In this document: positions 1-10,446 of the stretch, in pieces | How positions within the stretch are numbered: position 1 is the first letter of the stretch | Layout: each line of letters starts with the position of its first letter | NCBI GenBank assembly: GCA_000697335.1 | Contig: JNEM01007050.1 | Span: forward strand, 1-13,278 | Direction: 5' to 3' | Length of the DNA: 13,278 bases | From: Conidiobolus incongruus B7586 | Taxonomy: Eukaryota; Entomophthoromycota; Entomophthoromycetes; Entomophthorales; Conidiobolaceae | Translations under genes and position numbers: made by a program | Notes under the pieces: model-generated | The model's database searches: none | What the model was told of the DNA's origin: nothing | Seen by the model: only the letters and a program-made list of their open reading frames with translations

Positions 1-367
1 TTATATATTAATAATCTTTGATTTTAATCTTTTAATAATATAAAAGATATATCAATTTATAATCAATATTTATTGATATTTTTAGTATTATAATTTTTAG
101 TTATAATATATTAACTATATTATATAGTCAATAAAATAAATTTTCTAATATTTATATTCTCTAAGAATAAATATTTAATTTAATCTTATTATTTATAATT
201 TGATATTCAAATTAGAAATTTTTATTTAGCTAAAATTTTATTTTTATTAGATATTTAATAAGATATAATATTTACTAAGTTAAATTTCAAATTAATTATA
301 TAATTAGATTTATAATTATATATTTAAAGCTTTGATATTTTATATCAACTTATGGTTTTTTTAGTAA
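1..367. other. AT-rich left flank, no gene seen
   Basis: This stretch is almost entirely A and T, with no CpG and no open frame worth reporting. A small inverted repeat (atatcaat at about 49-56 against attgatat at about 72-79) could form a weak hairpin, but such pairs are common at this composition. It lies outside the chromovirus and may be an older decayed repeat, although nothing recognisable remains. Confidence 0.6.
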
Positions 368-372
368 AGTTT
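368..372. repeat. Target-site duplication, left copy
   Basis: The five bases agttt sit directly outside the left LTR. They match four of the five bases directly outside the right LTR (6089-6093, agttc). This is the duplication length expected from a Ty3/gypsy integrase. Confidence 0.7.
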
Positions 373-771
373 TGTAAGTGTAGTGGTAGTTAAACTAATA
401 TAGTATAGAGGAAAACTTAATATAAAAGTAGTGTGGCACAAAATGTAGTAATATAATGTGGCTGTAGTGTGCAAATGTAAACAAAGTTTAATTAAGCTTC
501 AAACTAGGATGAGTCACTAATATATTAAGATTTATATTAGGTAGTACTAATATCCTATAATATTAATAGAATATAGTCTCAATTTTAGAAATAGTATAAA
601 AGTAAAAAATAGTAAGAATTAAAAGGAAAAAGAAGAACCTAATTTATTAGATAATTTAATACTATTTATACAATTAATTTAACTATATAAGTATAAATTA
701 ATCATATAATTTATAGTTAATTGGATTATATAAAAGTATATATAAGAATTTAAAGAACTAGTCTCTTAACA
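373..771 (-). repeat. Chromovirus LTR (element 3' LTR)
   Basis: Direct repeat of 5692-6088, about 93% identical along its whole length, starting TGTAAG and ending TTAACA on the plus strand. The polypurine tract directly to its right makes this the downstream (3') LTR of an element reading leftwards. The differences from its partner are almost all transitions, and two bases of length difference fall in a purine-rich stretch. Confidence 0.93.
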
Positions 772-779
772 CTCCCCTA
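772..779 (-). other. Polypurine tract of the chromovirus
   Basis: The minus strand reads taggggag immediately before the LTR that starts TGTTAAG. A G-rich purine run in this place is the plus-strand DNA primer site of LTR retrotransposons. It independently fixes the element's orientation. Confidence 0.75.
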
Positions 780-849
780 ATAGGTTTTTTAAAAGAGACA
801 CACTCCCTAATTTTTTACAAATAGGTATAATAGGTTAAAGTATTCTTAA

Positions 850-3800
850 TATTTTCTAGAGGTTCTTATATAGCTTCTTTAATTAAATAACCCATCTATT
901 TTACATAAAAATAAAATTTATTCCTAATAGATTTAGACTTAATTATGTAATTAACATAGTATTCTTCTTCTCCATCTTAATTAATAATTAAATCTAGTTT
1001 TGGGGTTTTTAATCAATTAGGAAAAGTGTTAAAATCTTCAAAGTATGGTTTAATTTTAGATATGTGAAAGGTAAAGTTGATCCTCAAAGTTAAAAATAAT
1101 TCCAAGGTAATATTTTTAAAATTTAAATCAATAGATTAAATTTTATAAGGATTATAATATAATGGTAAGTATTTGGGATTTAAGCTAAATTTAAATAGGG
1201 TAAGTTTAAGGGCAGATTGTTCTAAGTATACAAACATATTAGTTTTATATTTAAGAGGGTTTCTAGATAACTTTAAGTATTGTTGTTCTATAATCCTTTA
1301 ATTTTCTTCTAAGTTAAATTTAACAAGGGAATTAATATGTTTGATATTAGATTAAAATTCAACAATATTTAAAAGTAAGTTAATTTAAAGTTTTAGAGTA
1401 ATTATTAAGTTAAGATGTTTATTATAATTAATGAAATAAAAGCTAAAACCTGTTGATTTATTAATAAAGGTGTTGAATAAATATTAGAGTTAGTAGATAT
1501 AAACATCCTAATTTAATTGATTAGTGTTAATATAAGCTCTAATCATTTGCTTTAAGGTTTTAATAGTTTTTTCAGCAAGTTTATTAATTTAGTGATAATT
1601 AGTAGTAGATATAGCTAGGTTAATTTTAAAGGAAAAGGATAGTGACTTTTAGAATTAAAAGTTGAATTATACATCTCTATCAAATATAATAGTTTGTGGA
1701 ATTTTATAGTGGGTAAAGATATTAAAGAATAATAATTGTGTAATATCTTTAGCTGTAGAAGTTTTGAAATAAAAAATAAAATAAGTATATTTAGAAAATG
1801 AATCAATTATAATTAGTAAATTATTATAACTATTTGTTGATTTAAGGATTTCTATAAAATCAAGTTAGATTTATTGTTAAGTTTCATTAAAAACTTATAA
1901 GGGAATAAGTTTACTATATTTTAGTTGAGTATTATATTTAGTTCTTTAGTGTATATTATAGGTATTAGTGTATTTCTAAACTAATTTAATTAGGGAAAGC
2001 TAATAGTATTTTATTTTAATTTTCTTAGTAGTTTTTAACTAGTTTTAATATCTTTTAATAGGTAAATTATAACATTCATTAAATATTGTTTATTAAATCT
2101 TAAGAATGTTAAGAATATATAGACAATTATTATAGTATAGTAAGTTATTGATAATTTTAAATTTTTTAACATATTTTAATTAGTTTTCTAATAGTTTAAA
2201 GAGTTTTTCTTTAACTAAAATAAAGAAATTATTATTTAACAGTGTTTTTTAAAGTAGTTTAATAAATTTTTTATTTCCTTCATTAATAATTATTAAGTTA
2301 ATATTTGCTAGATTTTTACAATTAGAATAATAGGGTAAGTATGTAAAATTTCTTAATAAAGTATCTACAATATAGTTTTATTAACCTAAAAGATATTAAA
2401 TAAAGAAAAGGTAAGCTTAGATAGTTTTAATCTATTTAACTTATTTTCTTAATAAATACTTTTGAGTATTTAAGTAGATGAGTGATTTATAATCTATAAG
2501 TGTTAAGAAAAAGTTGCAAGATAAGAAATGTAAGTGATTTTTGATTATTTCTACTAAAGCAAGAAGTTTTTATTTATAGACTAGGTATTTTAATTCAGCT
2601 GGTTTTATTTTTCTTAACTAGAATGTTATTAGTTTTAAAGTAACATTTATAAAGTTAAATTCAACTTATTCTCCTTTATTTATTATTTTATCTTATAGTT
2701 ATAAGGTAAAATATAAATTAAATTCAAACTAGGTTAATTATCTATTAATTGTAAAAAAATTAAAGTTAATAAAAATAATAGTAGGTAGTTTTAGATTAAA
2801 GATAAATAAAGCAAAAGCATTAGTAACATAGAAAATCAAAGTATTTATGTAGAAAGTGTGTAGTGGGGTTTATTTAAACAGAGAGTTTTTCTTTAAGAAA
2901 TTAATAAAAAGAGTAACAAGTTTAATAAAAGAATCAATAAAATCTTTAAAGTAATTTAATAATTTAAGTATAAATATAAGTTAATCTTTGTTTATAGGTA
3001 TAGTAAAAGCTTTAATACTATTGAGTTTAGTTAGATTAATACTAATTCCTTAAAAAGAAACAATATAACTATAGAAAAAGATAGAAGAGGTACTAAAGAT
3101 ACATTTTAATAGTTTTAAAGGTAATTTATATTCTTGAATAATTTGTAAAATTTAATTAATATGTTAGATATATTCTTCTTTAGTTTTTGAATAGATTAAG
3201 ATATTATTAAAGTAGGTGATAATAAAGTTATTAAAAACAAGGTTAAAAAGGGAATTAATGAATTAAATAAAAGTTGTAAAGGTATTACACAATTTAAAGT
3301 TTATAACAGTAAATTTATAGTAGCTTAAAAGAGTATTGAAAATAATTAAAGGGATAGAATTTTTTTCAACTTTAATGTTGTAATACCTATTCTTAACATC
3401 TAGTTTAGTAAATATAATTGATCTAAGTAGTTTATCCTTAACATCATGTAGGTTTAATAATAAAGTTTTATCCTTGATAGTTTTAGAGTTTAAAACACAA
3501 TTATCAATATATAATCTTTAACCACTATTAGTTTTTTATATAAAGAAGATTAGAGATTTTTATAGTGAGGAAAAAAGTTTAATATACCTATTTTCAAGTA
3601 GTTTTTGGATTTCTTCTTTTAAAGTTTAATATTATTCAAGAAATAAATAGTAAGTAAGTTTTAAGTATAGTTATATATTAGGGATTAGTTTAATTTTGTG
3701 TTTAATATTATATTTAGGTGGTAATTTATTTACAAGTTTAAAAACATTAGCAAATTAACTTATTATATTGTATAAGAAGTGGTTATTAGATATAACTTCA

Positions 3801-4400
3801 TTGAAATCAACAGATAAAGTGTTAATAGATAAGTAATAAACAAATATATATCTTTATAAATTATTTAAGTTTTTGATTAGCTTTTTACATTGATTTTTAC
3901 TTATAATGATAAAATTATTTACTACAATTATAGAGTTAGTGTTAGGTAAAGTATTTAATAGTTTTATAGTAGGGTAATGTAGATTTTTTAAGATTAATTC
4001 TATTAATTTCTTTTAGAATATGAAAAAAATAGATTTGTAACCTTTTAAGGTAATATTCATAGATATAAAACTATGATATTTAAATTAATTTTAACCTAGT
4101 ATAAAATTATAACTAATGTTACCAACTAGGAATTTAATATATTAGGAGTAGTTAGGGGGTAATGATAGGTATTTAAATATAGTACCAGATGCTTGTTTTA
4201 TTAAGTTATTAGCATATTTAATTATTAAGTTGCTTTTTTAAATAGGTAAAGATAGTTTTAAAACAATAAAAAAAGAGATAATATAACTAAAACAACTAGA
4301 GTTAATTAAAACACTAACAGGTATATCTATAAAATAATTAATTAACACAAACAATAAAGTGATAGTTAAAGGTAAAAAATTACAAGGTAAATTAATTACT
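850..4400 (-). pseudogene. Chromovirus pol remnant (PR, RT, RNase H, integrase, chromodomain)
   Basis: Reading leftwards, broken minus-strand frames keep family landmarks. There is a protease-like block around 4240-4390. The reverse transcriptase block carrying the FTKLD motif lies near 3400, and the active-site box near 3190-3215. An RNase H end block lies about 2390-2560. The integrase zinc-binding region is about 1940-2090 and its catalytic core about 1560-1900. A chromodomain-like block sits at about 850-990. The order is that of Ty3/gypsy elements rather than Ty1/copia. The chromodomain is a targeting module that, in living relatives, steers integration to methylated-histone chromatin. 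The remnant is non-functional, with breaks spread across every domain. Confidence 0.88.
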
Positions 4401-4599
4401 AGAATGTTTTTAGTTTCTAATGGTTTAATTAGTTAGATTTCTCTAGTATATATAGTTTAATTTGTAGAATCATTAGTTTATTAGAACTTTTGTGGATTAA
4501 ATTAGAATCTGCTAACTAATTGTAAAAGGAGTGATTTTAAGGTTATATTAATATTATTCAAGTTTGATTTATGGTTGGTAAGTTAAGATTATTGAAAAT

Positions 4600-5560
4600 T
4601 AAACAGATGTTGCTTCTTTAAAGGGTATTTGTTAGCTTTATAGTTAACTTAAGTTCTTCAACAGTAATAACAACCTTTATTTGTTTTTAAGTAGGCTTTA
4701 ACTTTTTTATTAAAGGTTTTCTTATAAAGCTTTAAAGTAGAAACATTTATCATTTGAAATTTAGGTGGGTTAAAGTAAAGTTGAAAAGATTAATTTTTAA
4801 GGTTGGAAAATTTAATTATAAAGTAAAAAATATTATTAATTATAATTACTATATTACAAATGTTAAAAAAAAACATATTATTAAAGTGTTCTTTATTAAC
4901 TAACTAAAACTTCACTTAAAAGTTAAGGTATTGTAATAGTTTGTAGATTTATTTTTCTTTAGTGATATTTAATATGTTTAAACATATCTCATTAAATTTC
5001 TCAATCAATTATCTTGTAGAAGTTTTTTATTTAAGCTAGGAAAACTTTTCTCTTGTTAATTAAACTTAATCTTTTAAGTAATACCTCTCTTTAAAAACTT
5101 TTTCTAATTGTTTAAAAGTTTATATCTTTGTAATAAGTTATCCTCTTGAAGATTCTTTAGGATTAAACTTGTAATAAATTAACTACCAAATATAAACAAA
5201 TTTTTCTAAAAAAAAGTAGCTAATTTAAAGATATTCTTTAAATCTTCATCAAGAATCAAATTAAAATAATTCTTTATGTTTTTAAGGTAGTTTTCAAGTT
5301 TGTAAAGGTTTTTAAAATTATCATAAGTAGTTAATTTGTTTTTAAAGATATTAAAGAAGTAGTTTAATATATTAACTATAATAAAATAGCTGGTTTGTTA
5401 GATTTAAGCTCTTTAAAACATGTTTTTTTCAATTAAAAGTTGTTTAATATATGTTTCTTAAAGGGTAATAAACTTTTAAAAACTAAAGTTTTAGATTTAC
5501 TTAGTAATTAAGCTATTATTATTATTATTAAAATAATATAAGGGTATCTCTTTTTTTAGT
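4600..5560 (-). pseudogene. Chromovirus gag remnant
   Basis: Broken minus-strand frames between the 5' LTR and the protease trace occupy the gag position. Near 4610-4680 a cysteine- and histidine-spaced block resembles the CCHC zinc knuckle of a nucleocapsid domain. The capsid portion to its right is too decayed to recognise by eye and is assigned by position only. A short TTA/TAT microsatellite at about 5513-5531 lies within it. Confidence 0.65.
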
Positions 5561-5691
5561 GGTATTATAGTATATAGTATTAAATTAAAATAAAATAAAT
5601 TATAGATAAGATTTAAAATAGTAATAATTAAATTTAATACAAATAGTTATTAATTTCTAGTAGGTTTTTAATGGTTTTATTACTGTTACTA

Positions 5692-6088
5692 TATAAGTAT
5701 AGTGGTAGTTAAACTAATATAGTATAGAGGAAAACTTAATATAAAAGTAGTGTGGTGTAAAATGTAATAATATAATATAGCTATAGTATGCAAATGTAAA
5801 GAAAGTTTAATTAAGCTTCAAACTAGGATAAGTTATTAATATATTAAGATTTATATTAGGTAGTGTTAATATCCTATAATATTAATAGAATATAGTCTCA
5901 ATTTTAGAAATAGTGTAAAAGTAAAAAATAGTAAGAATTGAGAAGAAAAAAAAACCTAGTTTATTAAATAATTTAATACTATTTATACAATTAATTTAAT
6001 TATATAAGTATAAATTAATTATATAATTTATAGTTAATTGGATTATATGAAAGTGTATATAAGAATTTAAAGAACTAGTCTCTTAACA
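5692..6088 (-). repeat. Chromovirus LTR (element 5' LTR)
   Basis: Partner of the LTR at 373-771. It is the upstream (5') LTR for the minus-strand element and would have carried its promoter. I could not match the sequence just inside it (5660-5691) to a particular tRNA primer. Confidence 0.93.
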
Positions 6089-6093
6089 AGTTC
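6089..6093. repeat. Target-site duplication, right copy
   Basis: The five bases agttc lie directly outside the right LTR and pair with agttt at 368-372. The near match supports a single insertion rather than two unrelated LTR copies. Confidence 0.7.
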
Positions 6094-7156
6094 TATATTA
6101 CTATTAAAAATAAATAATAAAAAACAATATTATTATTAATTAATCTCAAAGAAAATATTTATTTTAATAGTAATATATATTTTAATACTAATAATTATCA
6201 TAATTAAATTATTAACCATTATAAACTAATTGAATCCTAAATTAAATTAAAATATTAATGGTTTTTATAATAATATTAAACTATATTAAAGTTGAAATAT
6301 TTAAAAATATTTAATGAGAAAATATGAAAAACAATATTTTGCCACAATTCCAGATTATTTAATCCTTATATCTCTTAATACAGATGTCCAACCATTAAAA
6401 TATGTGAGAAGCAAATTATTTAATATAAATATAATTTTTATTAATCATAATTCTAAATTCACTAAATTGAAACTGCAAATTGGTTTTCTATCGCTTGACA
6501 TGAATTATTTTGATGAAATTAATATATTATAATTAATGAGAGTTATTAATTTTTTAAATTATAAAGTTTAATAATAAACTAAGTATATTATACTCTATTC
6601 AATTTAATAAAATATATTGGTAAATTTTTGAGATAAATGTTGGATTCCAAAATTAAGGGTTGATCTTGATTTGATAGTTAAGGAAATATTTGATAGATTA
6701 TAACATTCATTGAATCAACTATTTAATTTACTATCAACAACGTTTTTATACATCACAACAATAAGGTTAATTAATGGAACAATCATAAATCTAGTTCTAA
6801 ATATTACCTAATATTTTAACTCTATAATACACTCAATGATTACTTATTAAAATTATATAAATTAACAATATAATATGATAAATATTATATTGAGATCTTT
6901 AATTTGATTTTGCTAGTAAATTCAAATTTAAATAAATTACCAATATAGCTTTTTAAAAAAAATATTAATTTAAATAATATAATCTATTAAAAATATTAAT
7001 TAAATTTTTATATAAATTAAAAAAAATTTTTTGAATAATCGGTAAAAGGTGAGAAAATTTTAAAAAATTTTTCTCCACTAAAATTTAATTTCCCCACCTG
7101 TTGAATTTAATCCACTTAATAAAATTGTTATTTGTTTCAATTTTGACTTCTTTACA
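6094..7156. other. AT-rich spacer between the chromovirus and the NAT neighbourhood
   Basis: No gene is convincing here. One ATG-initiated 72-codon plus-strand frame (6314-6532) is within chance expectation and has a weak start context. CpG reappears for the first time at 6492, and only three occur up to 7040, at 6492, 6741 and 7040. The stretch at about 6620-6800 is slightly less AT-rich than its surroundings but has no long frame. The inverted repeat at 7047-7099 is listed separately. Confidence 0.6.
7047..7099. repeat. Imperfect nested inverted repeat
   Basis: The inner arms gagaaaatttt and aaaatttttctc (7051 to about 7075) form a near-perfect stem with one bulged base. The outer arms run from about 7047, starting aggtg, to 7099, ending cacct, and extend it with a few mismatches. 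The GC-containing outer arms make this less trivial than the many A/T palindromes nearby. It could be a cruciform, a small MITE remnant or an RNA hairpin. No terminal duplication was found. Confidence 0.45.
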
Positions 7157-7261
7157 ATGCATGTGGAGTACAACAATCAGGAATTAATAATCAATAGTGT
7201 ATTAAGTGATGATAAATCAAGTATTAATCAAGAAAATTTTCAATTGAGTAATTTTTGTTAA
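7157..7261 (+). CDS. Doubtful 34-codon ORF, possibly a gene remnant or first exon
   Basis: A plus-strand frame opens with ATG (A at -3) and runs 34 codons to TAA. The predicted peptide begins MHVEYNNQEL and ends LSNFC. It is not recognised and has no signal peptide or membrane segment. Its base use (GTG, GAG, TAC, CAG codons) is less AT-extreme than the sequence around it, which is the only reason to list it. It converges on the NAT gene, whose stop lies 67 bases to the right. It could be a truncated gene start, an exon, or chance. Confidence 0.15.
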   Translation: MHVEYNNQELIINSVLSDDKSSINQENFQLSNFC

Positions 7262-7295
7262 AAAAATAAGAGTATAATATTGAATTTATATTTCA

Positions 7296-7301
7296 TTTAT
7301 T
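7296..7301 (-). terminator. Candidate polyadenylation signal of the NAT gene
   Basis: The minus strand reads AATAAA here, 27 bases past the NAT stop codon. It is the canonical hexamer at a usual distance for a compact fungal 3' UTR. At this AT content the hexamer also arises often by chance. Confidence 0.4.
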
Positions 7302-7327
7302 TTGATTTTTATAATTTAAATAAATTT

Positions 7328-8329
7328 TCAATGATTTTCAATTTTGATATATTCACAATCTTCTTCAGGTAATTTTACATTAAAATACTTTAAAAAGCAC
7401 TCTTTTCTGTGTTCAAAATCTTTAGTGACTATAGTTTCGCTACCTTCTGCTGTATATGTTTTGATAGTTCCGTTGAGATACATGATGTACCCTTTAGGAG
7501 TATTGATTGCCATAAAATTGAGTTTGTAGAATACATTTTGTGGATCTGATAATATTTGATTGTTCATGATTTCAACATCAGAAATATAAACGGGTTTGGG
7601 TTGGAAGTAATGTAAAGGACACCATTCATTTCTGGCATTGAGCTTTTTACCAGGGATGGGAGAGTGTCTTACTTCAAGGACATACGGATCGTATTTGCTG
7701 GATTGTGTTTGTTCAATAACTTCGGGATAAGGTCTTTGAACAATGCGATGTTGGGTCAAGTTTGAAGATTCTTGTACCAAATCCAATTGGAGTTTAATGG
7801 GAGTGGCAGTGGAACCGAGATGTAAGCCAAGATCGAGTATGTATTCCTCACCCTCAAGATTAATTAAGATAAAAGCGTGGTTAAGAGGAGCCACATGGAT
7901 AGTTCTATTCTCTTGCCATAATCCATAATCAACTCCACGTCCGCCCAATAAATAGCATTCGAATCCCAGACATCTGAGAATCCAATAAGCTAAAACATTA
8001 TTTTCAAAGCAGCAGCCATCTCTCTCTTCTTCAATGACCTTAGTGAACATATCCTGATGATTGATACTCACGCCCTGAGTGGTGAGCTTGTCGAAGGGAT
8101 GTGTGGGAGTATTACCCTTGGGTTGAGTGAGCTTATGATAGTAATGGAAACTCAAATTACCGAAAGGGATTGAGCGAGTATGGCATTCAGCGATGCTTTT
8201 CAAGGTATCATAAGTGGGCTTTGGTAATTCATTAACATTAGCACCAGTTGACTCAAAAAAGTTGATTCTTTTCAAATATTTAATCAACTGATCGTAAGAA
8301 TAGATCTCGCAAGGGATTGTATTAACCAT
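7328..8329 (-). CDS. Arylamine N-acetyltransferase (NAT family), complete, single exon
   Basis: A 333-residue cytosolic enzyme of the NAT family, which transfers an acetyl (in some fungi malonyl or propionyl) group from acyl-CoA to arylamines and related xenobiotics. The triad is complete: Cys107 in RDGCCFEN (family RGGxCxE), His151 in LNHAFILI and Asp166 in YILDLGLH. The His-Asp spacing of 15 matches the canonical family. The N-terminal motif RSIPFGNLS (residues 52-60) matches the conserved IPFENL block, and LLGGR (127-131) follows the catalytic segment. The C-terminal RKECFLKYFNVKL is of fungal type. The start is ATG at 8329 with G at -3 and +4; the frame stays open one codon further to GTG, an unlikely eukaryotic start. 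The gene is unspliced and about 40% GC, a sharp island in AT-rich DNA. The family assignment is secure, but the natural substrate and acyl donor cannot be read from the sequence. Confidence 0.96.
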   Translation of the reverse strand: MVNTIPCEIYSYDQLIKYLKRINFFESTGANVNELPKPTYDTLKSIAECHTRSIPFGNLSFHYYHKLTQPKGNTPTHPFDKLTTQGVSINHQDMFTKVIEEERDGCCFENNVLAYWILRCLGFECYLLGGRGVDYGLWQENRTIHVAPLNHAFILINLEGEEYILDLGLHLGSTATPIKLQLDLVQESSNLTQHRIVQRPYPEVIEQTQSSKYDPYVLEVRHSPIPGKKLNARNEWCPLHYFQPKPVYISDVEIMNNQILSDPQNVFYKLNFMAINTPKGYIMYLNGTIKTYTAEGSETIVTKDFEHRKECFLKYFNVKLPEEDCEYIKIENH

Positions 8330-8379
8330 CACGATTACAAATAAAAGTTTATTCTTTGACCATGACTCGAATCCATCAC

Positions 8380-8386
8380 TTTTATA
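8380..8386 (-). promoter_or_regulatory. Candidate TATA box of the NAT gene
   Basis: The minus strand reads TATAAAA about 50 bases before the NAT ATG, inside the least AT-extreme part of the upstream region. The spacing would give a short 5' UTR. It is weak evidence alone, since TATA-like strings are frequent here. Confidence 0.35.
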
Positions 8387-8469
8387 TTACTCAAAATCCC
8401 AATTTAATATAATCGGTTTCATCATCCATAGCACCCAATTTGCAAAAGATAATTATACAAACACTTGTG

Positions 8470-8474
8470 ATTGG
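8470..8474 (-). promoter_or_regulatory. Candidate CCAAT box of the NAT gene
   Basis: The minus strand reads GACCAATCAC about 140 bases before the NAT ATG. This is a good match to the site bound by the fungal HAP (NF-Y-like) complex, at a typical distance. The neighbouring sequence (8333-8530) is richer in GC than the gene desert beyond it, as expected of a promoter. Confidence 0.4.
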
Positions 8475-8507
8475 TCAGTTGGCTAAATCTTTTAATATAA
8501 TTTTTGT

Positions 8508-8672
8508 GTAACATCCGAACCTGAGAAATTTAGATAAAAAAAGGGGGTTTTCATATTACTAAAATTGTTAAGTGTCAAATAATAATATTATTTAATAAAA
8601 TTGAATAAATTTATAATATTCTTTTTTTTTTTGAAAAATTTCTAAAATTTAATTACTATCCGAATCTTATGA
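8508..8672 (+). repeat. Two copies of an ATCCGAA-type motif (third copy at 12035-12054)
   Basis: GTAACATCCGAACCTGA at 8508-8524 and TTACTATCCGAATCTTA at 8653-8669 resemble GTTACTATCCAAACTTA at 12035-12051. The 8653 and 12035 copies are also followed by similar AT-rich tails ending in attattatta. They stand out because most surrounding DNA lacks C and G. They could be remnants of one dispersed repeat, but only this short core is shared. Confidence 0.35.
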
Positions 8673-10417
8673 TTTAAATATTTATTATAATTATTATTAT
8701 ATTTCAGCTTATATTAATTTTAATTTATAAATAATTTTGTAATATATAATATTAATAGAAATCTATTTTATTTTAATTTTTTATTAATAATATATTTATT
8801 TATACATATTAACAATGATTAGATTAAATAATTTAGATATTTTAATTGGTTTACAATTTGCCTATACCTTTAATCAAAATTTAAGTGAATTTTGAAAACT
8901 AAATTGAATATTTCGCTATATATATCTAAATCAATTTTTTATCCAATTATTATTTACTCATTACCACCTCATTTTGCATTATATTAACATATCCATATAT
9001 GATAAGAAATCAATTTTATTTTGTTAAATTAGGATTATTTTATTGGATAACTCTTAATTCTATAAAGTAGCTTTAGCTTTTTATTTTCAAGTTCTCGGAC
9101 CAAATACTTTAAAATAAATTAATTTATCAAAATGATTTTTCCTATAAGGTATTAAATATTTTTTTAAATAATTATAATTTAGAAATAATAAAAATTAAAA
9201 CCTAATTAACATAGTTAATTGATTAAATATGTATTACATTTTTATTTAATATTAAACATTATTATATTATATATTATTATTATTATTCGGATTAATATCT
9301 ATTTTAAGTAATTAAAATTATTGAATATTCAAATTTTTATAATATTATTGTAGTTATGAATATTCGTGATTTCCGATGCTTAATAGTAATGTATAATGCG
9401 AAAAGGAATATTATCATTGTGTGATTTATTTTCGTTTCAATCAAATATAAGTATAATATTAATATGATGTTGAACTATTTATCAATAAGTAGCAACTTTT
9501 GTGTATACTTTTAAATGAATTGTAATACTTAAAGTTTAAGAAATTTCACTATGTTTCTTTTTTTGAAGTGAATTTAATATTATCATTGTTTTTAAAACTT
9601 GCTTAAAATATTATATTATAGTATAATTATCATACAGATTCAATTAACTATGGTATTAGCTAAGTAAATTTAAAAATTTTTTTATAAGATTATTGGTTAT
9701 TTCTTTAATTTATTACATTTTATAATAATTAAAATATATTTTGATCAATTAAGTTTTTAGTTGATTATATATTTTATAAATAAATTATAAAGGTATCAAA
9801 TTATTAAATAATTATAAAAATGACAATATTATAACCATTATTAATATCATTATGTTAATATATTTTCTATTTTATTCATCAATATTAATAATAAAAGATA
9901 AATATTCAATATTGTTATATATATGGTTCAAGATTTTAATTTATTTTCAATAAATAAATAAATAAAATATTAATTAATTAGTTCTGATAATCCATGTTTA
10001 ATCAATATAAAAATTTAAAAATTTAATTTTTCTTTATATTTACCAATAAATATTAATATTTGAGATATATATATGAGTAAAATAAATTCTCATGATATTG
10101 TTAAATTTAAATATTTCACTATATATCCTTTATTATTGTTTTTCCAATATAATTCAATTTATTCTTCTGCTATTTCAAAAAATAATATAATTACTAATAT
10201 TTGATTTTGAAATTAAAAATATTTGATATAATTGAAGAAGTAAGATTTAATGAAACTTTATTGATAAAGCTGTTAATATAAATAATCAGCATTTTTTACA
10301 ATATTTTCAATTGTAAAATTATAAATACTTGTTAGACATGAATTTATACTAATTAAACATATTATTAGCATTAACCTTAATTAATGAGTAATTAAAATTT
10401 AGGAAATAATCAACTCA

Positions 10418-10446
10418 AAATAATAATAATAATAATAATAATAATA
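10418..10446. repeat. AAT microsatellite
   Basis: About nine uninterrupted AAT/TAA trinucleotide units. It is a simple-sequence repeat of the kind that varies in length between individuals, with no coding role visible. Confidence 0.9.

Larger units (their letters stand above)
373..6088 (-). mobile_element. Fossil Ty3/gypsy chromovirus (LTR retrotransposon), both LTRs present, broken
   Basis: The element is about 5.7 kb and reads on the minus strand. LTRs of about 399 and 397 bp, with TG...CA ends, bound it, and near-matching 5-bp sequences (agttt and agttc) flank it as a target duplication. A polypurine tract abuts the LTR at 373-771, which fixes the orientation. Minus-strand traces appear in Ty3/gypsy order: a CCHC zinc knuckle near 4610-4680, protease near 4240-4390, reverse transcriptase about 2950-3700, RNase H about 2390-2800, integrase about 1560-2100 and a chromodomain about 850-990. 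RT before integrase together with a C-terminal chromodomain places it among the chromoviruses. It is broken throughout, with many tens of breaks, and cannot make protein. The LTRs differ at about 27 aligned positions (about 7%), nearly all transitions. They carry no CpG at all, so LTR divergence probably understates the age. Confidence 0.93.

Noticed and set aside
1615-1806. 63-codon minus-strand frame read as a hydrophobic small protein
   Set aside because: It lies inside the integrase region of the chromovirus fossil and is a surviving open stretch of that remnant, not a separate gene.
6314-6532. 72-codon plus-strand ATG frame
   Set aside because: At this AT content and window length, about one frame this long is expected by chance. 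The start context is weak (T at -3), there are no recognisable motifs, and the composition matches its surroundings.
7344-7928. Two 61-codon plus-strand frames opposite the NAT gene
   Set aside because: They are shadows on the strand opposite a clear gene with an intact catalytic triad.
8815-8895. Short plus-strand ATG frame of 26 codons, and a similar 44-codon frame at about 10074
   Set aside because: Both are within chance expectation and lack any motif, promoter or splice context.
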